The position numbers were made by a program, and so were the translations under genes. From NCBI GenBank assembly GCA_002433075.1, contig DJHM01000038.1, forward strand, positions 4,206-68,205: a stretch of DNA of 64,000 bases. Reading direction: 5' to 3'. Below, one piece after another: positions 62,252 to 64,000 of this stretch (the stretch's first letter is position 1; each line of letters begins with the position of its first letter). Under the pieces are notes generated by a model that was given only the letters and a program-made list of their open reading frames with translations, searched no databases and was not told where the DNA came from. The stretch is from Latescibacteria bacterium UBA6620. GTDB taxonomy: Bacteria; Latescibacterota; UBA2968.

Positions 62252-62992
62252 ATGGTAAATCCGGTGAAATCGATATTGGAAAGAGGAGAAGTCTCCCTCG
62301 GGGGCTGGCTCAATCTTGGTTCTCCGATGGCGGCAGAGATGATGGCGAGTTGCGGCTTCGACTGGCTCGCCGTCGACGCCGAGCACTCGCTATTCGACCT
62401 GAACACCATCGCCGATTCGATGCGTGGGATCGAAGCTCGTGGATGCGTACCGCTCGTGCGAGTCTACGGTCACGACCCCGTCACGATGGCCCGAATCCTC
62501 GACGCCGGGGCCTACGGGATCATCGTCCCGCACGTCAGCACACCAGATCAGGCGAAAGAGCTTTCGGATTCGATGCGCTATCCCCCGGTCGGTGTGCGCT
62601 CGGCGGGGACGGGCCGAATCGCGGCGATGGGCGACGATTATCGTGCAACCATCAACGACCAGGTTCTCGTCATCCCGCAGATCGAGGATATGGAAGGGAT
62701 CGAAAACGCAGAGGCGATCCTCGAGGTCGATGGCATCGACATCGGTTTCATCGGCCCGAACGATCTTGCCCTCTCGATGGGTGTCGAATCCGGCCATCCA
62801 GATCACGAAGCAGCCATCCTTGCCGTCGCGGCGGCTGGGAAAGCAACCGGCAAGCCCGTCGGGCTCCCGATCCGTGAAGTCGAAGGCGCCAGGAAACGCA
62901 TCGAAGATGGTTTCACCTTCATCGATTGCTGCAGTGATCTGCGGATAATGGAAGCCGGAGCCAAAGCGACCCTGTCCGGGCTGAGAGGATAG
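62252..62992 (+). CDS. HpcH/HpaI family 2-keto-3-deoxy acid aldolase
   Basis: The 246-residue product has GGWLNLGSPMAAEMMASCGF, WLAVDAEHSLFD, PLVRVYGHD, GAYGIIVPHVST, PPVGVRSAGTGR, PQIEDMEGIEN and IDIGFIGPNDLALSMG, the same family as the gene at 28641 but only distantly similar. Metal-binding Glu and Asp are in IEDMEG and GPNDLA. It starts 27 bases after the dehydratase and ends two bases before the YbjQ gene. Confidence 0.9.
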   Translation: MVNPVKSILERGEVSLGGWLNLGSPMAAEMMASCGFDWLAVDAEHSLFDLNTIADSMRGIEARGCVPLVRVYGHDPVTMARILDAGAYGIIVPHVSTPDQAKELSDSMRYPPVGVRSAGTGRIAAMGDDYRATINDQVLVIPQIEDMEGIENAEAILEVDGIDIGFIGPNDLALSMGVESGHPDHEAAILAVAAAGKATGKPVGLPIREVEGARKRIEDGFTFIDCCSDLRIMEAGAKATLSGLRG

Positions 62993-62994
62993 GG

Positions 62995-63327
62995 ATGCTC
63001 GTCCTGACCACACACACGATCGAGAACGCCTCCATCAGGACCTATCACGGTCTTGTCAGTGGGGAAGCCATCCTGGGCGCCAACGTGTTCCGCGATCTGC
63101 TCGCGGGTATCCGCGACATCGTTGGAGGGCGATCTGGCGCGTACGAAGAGTAGCTCCGTTGTGCGAAAGACATCGCCATCCAGGAGAGGGTGACACAAGC
63201 CGAATCCCTCAGTGCCAACGCCGTCACCGGCGTCGACGTAGACTATGAGACCATCAGCGGCGGGACTGGCAATATGCTGATGGTCGGCACCAGCGGCACA
63301 GCCGTGGTCTATTCGGATCGCGTGTAG
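62995..63327 (+). pseudogene. YbjQ/UPF0145 family protein gene with an in-frame TAG
   Basis: From ATG 62995 the frame reads MLVLTTHTIENASIRTYHG, VVSGEAILGANVFRDL-like VSGEAILGANVFRDLLAG and IRDIVGGRSGAYEE, then TAG at 63151-63153. It resumes as LRCAKDIAIQERVTQAES, ANAVTGVDVDYETI and MLMVGTSGTAVV, the rest of the UPF0145 fold. Relatives have Lys-Glu or Glu at the stop, so a GAG-to-TAG change is likely. UPF0145 proteins form pentamers that may bind heavy metals. The same codon TAG ends the gene. Confidence 0.75.
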
Positions 63328-63361
63328 TAGGTAGCGTAGCCACCCCCGTCCCCTTCCCTCC

Positions 63362-64000
63362 TTGACGAACTTCGATTCCCACATACAGCGCCTTCGATCT
63401 GCCGTTTGCGCAGCCGATCACACCCTCTGCCATCCGTCGACGGTCGAGGCTCTCTCCGCTCTCCGGCAACACGCCACCGACATTGAAATCCGCCTCCGCA
63501 CTCCGGAGTACGACCGCGACGAGTATCTGTTGAACTGCGACCAGGACGGTTGCCCAGTTCGCGCTGAGTTCGACGTCGCCGCTCTTGTCCCCTGGGTCGA
63601 GACCTCAGAGGGTATGATTCTCGTCAACAGATGGCTCGCCCACTTCTTCGGATTCCGCCATCGGGTGATCCATCTTTTCCTCGACCACCCCGACCACTCC
63701 GATTGCACTTTCGCCCAGATCCGAAGCCTCTCCAAGTACAACTCGCCAGGTCGCCTGGATATGCCCGTGGGCGGCCACGTGACCGGCATCGACGACCAGT
63801 TGGATTCTCTGGCTCGAGAGGTGCAGGAAGAACTGGGGCTCAGCATCGAGCGCGATCTCATCGACGTGAGGGTAGTCGGCACGTTCAACATTGTCGAGGA
63901 TGACGATATGGCCGACTACATCGAAGTCGAACATGCAACCGTCTACAGGGCGTCGCTCAGGACGGACACATTCCAGCGTCTGCGCTTCCAGCCGGGAGAA
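63362..64000 (+). CDS. NUDIX hydrolase, C-terminus cut off by window edge
   Basis: TTG 63362 opens a frame running to the edge, about 213 residues. The first 60 residues are helical. A domain with YDRDEYLLNCDQDG and VNRWLAHFFGFRHRVIHLF follows. The Nudix box is GGHVTGIDDQLDSLA followed by REVQEELGL, with REVQEE as the metal site; relatives have one Glu where Asp is seen. The family hydrolyses nucleoside diphosphate-linked compounds. The start has no good ribosome binding site, so an earlier or later start is possible. Confidence 0.65.
   Translation, partial: MTNFDSHIQRLRSAVCAADHTLCHPSTVEALSALRQHATDIEIRLRTPEYDRDEYLLNCDQDGCPVRAEFDVAALVPWVETSEGMILVNRWLAHFFGFRHRVIHLFLDHPDHSDCTFAQIRSLSKYNSPGRLDMPVGGHVTGIDDQLDSLAREVQEELGLSIERDLIDVRVVGTFNIVEDDDMADYIEVEHATVYRASLRTDTFQRLRFQPGE

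Noticed and set aside
37516..63153. UAG recoded to an amino acid, since several genes have in-frame TAG
   Set aside because: TAG also ends genes cleanly at 30605-30607 (TAGTAG), 41862-41864, 42911-42913, 53498-53500 and 62990-62992, each at the expected protein length. No suppressor tRNA is visible. Errors or mutations fit better.
1..64000. CRISPR arrays, rRNA genes, replication origin
   Set aside because: No regularly spaced direct repeats, no rRNA-like conserved stretches and no DnaA-box cluster were seen on reading both strands.

Overview
The window is bacterial, moderately high in GC and gene dense. Genes are short-spaced and often overlap by ATGA, GTGA or TGATG junctions. Several features point to a free-living, probably marine bacterium: a glycine-to-betaine methylation pair, a 2-oxoacid:ferredoxin oxidoreductase, many sugar-acid and carbohydrate catabolic enzymes (enolase-superfamily dehydratase, HpcH/HpaI aldolases, MlrC-type metallopeptidase, Gfo/Idh/MocA dehydrogenase) and a complete selenocysteine insertion locus. 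The mix resembles uncultured FCB-type or Latescibacterota-like genomes, but this placement is a low-confidence guess from gene content. Both tRNAs in the window encode their CCA end.

Layout. 1-2561: tail of a glycosidase-like beta-propeller gene, then the betaine pair (GSMT, SDMT). 2792-7528: a central-metabolism operon on the minus strand (PPi-type phosphofructokinase, gap, pgk, tpiA, secG, tRNA-Leu) with a sigma70-like promoter. 7842-10612: a comF gene broken by a premature stop and by a 1962-bp insert carrying a serine-recombinase fragment and a RAMA-like gene. 10636-17777: signalling and house-cleaning genes (broken response regulator, HAD-YvcK fusion, second HAD, SAM hydrolase, degraded kinase/regulator/HDOD set, LOG protein). 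17963-24811: co-oriented cluster of two glycosyltransferases flanking a radical SAM/SPASM protein, then a pentapeptide-repeat K+ channel, a P1 peptidase and a Na+/solute symporter. 25018-33629: HisKA-only sensor, larB, dus, aldolase, DksA-like protein, nth-polX repair pair. 33758-37830: sugar isomerase, tandem DUF5069 protein, FIST protein with a broken M14 peptidase. 37941-41864: CBS protein, korA, and korB fused to a second CBS pair. 41938-46035: a run of damaged genes and an S1/P1-type nuclease. 46290-50753: the selenocysteine locus. 51066-56086: sugar nucleotide activation pair, MlrC-type peptidase, class I aldolase. 56161-64000: two-component/HDOD genes, MazG, ornithine cyclodeaminase-like protein, DUF429, sugar-acid dehydratase plus aldolase, YbjQ, and a partial NUDIX gene.

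The main find is the locus at 46290-50753. On one strand it reads selA, selB, a secreted thioredoxin/TlpA-like protein whose active-site Cys codon is an in-frame UGA (U-G-C in place of C-x-x-C), tRNA-Sec (anticodon UCA) and a terminator. A small hairpin with the spacing expected of a bacterial SECIS follows the UGA. The selenoprotein is thus encoded inside its own decoding operon.

A caution runs through the window. At least thirteen otherwise recognisable genes carry single-base frameshifts (often in G, C or A runs) or in-frame stops. Many may be consensus errors in a draft assembly rather than real pseudogenes. Genes entered as pseudogenes are broken as read here, and each entry states the lesion.
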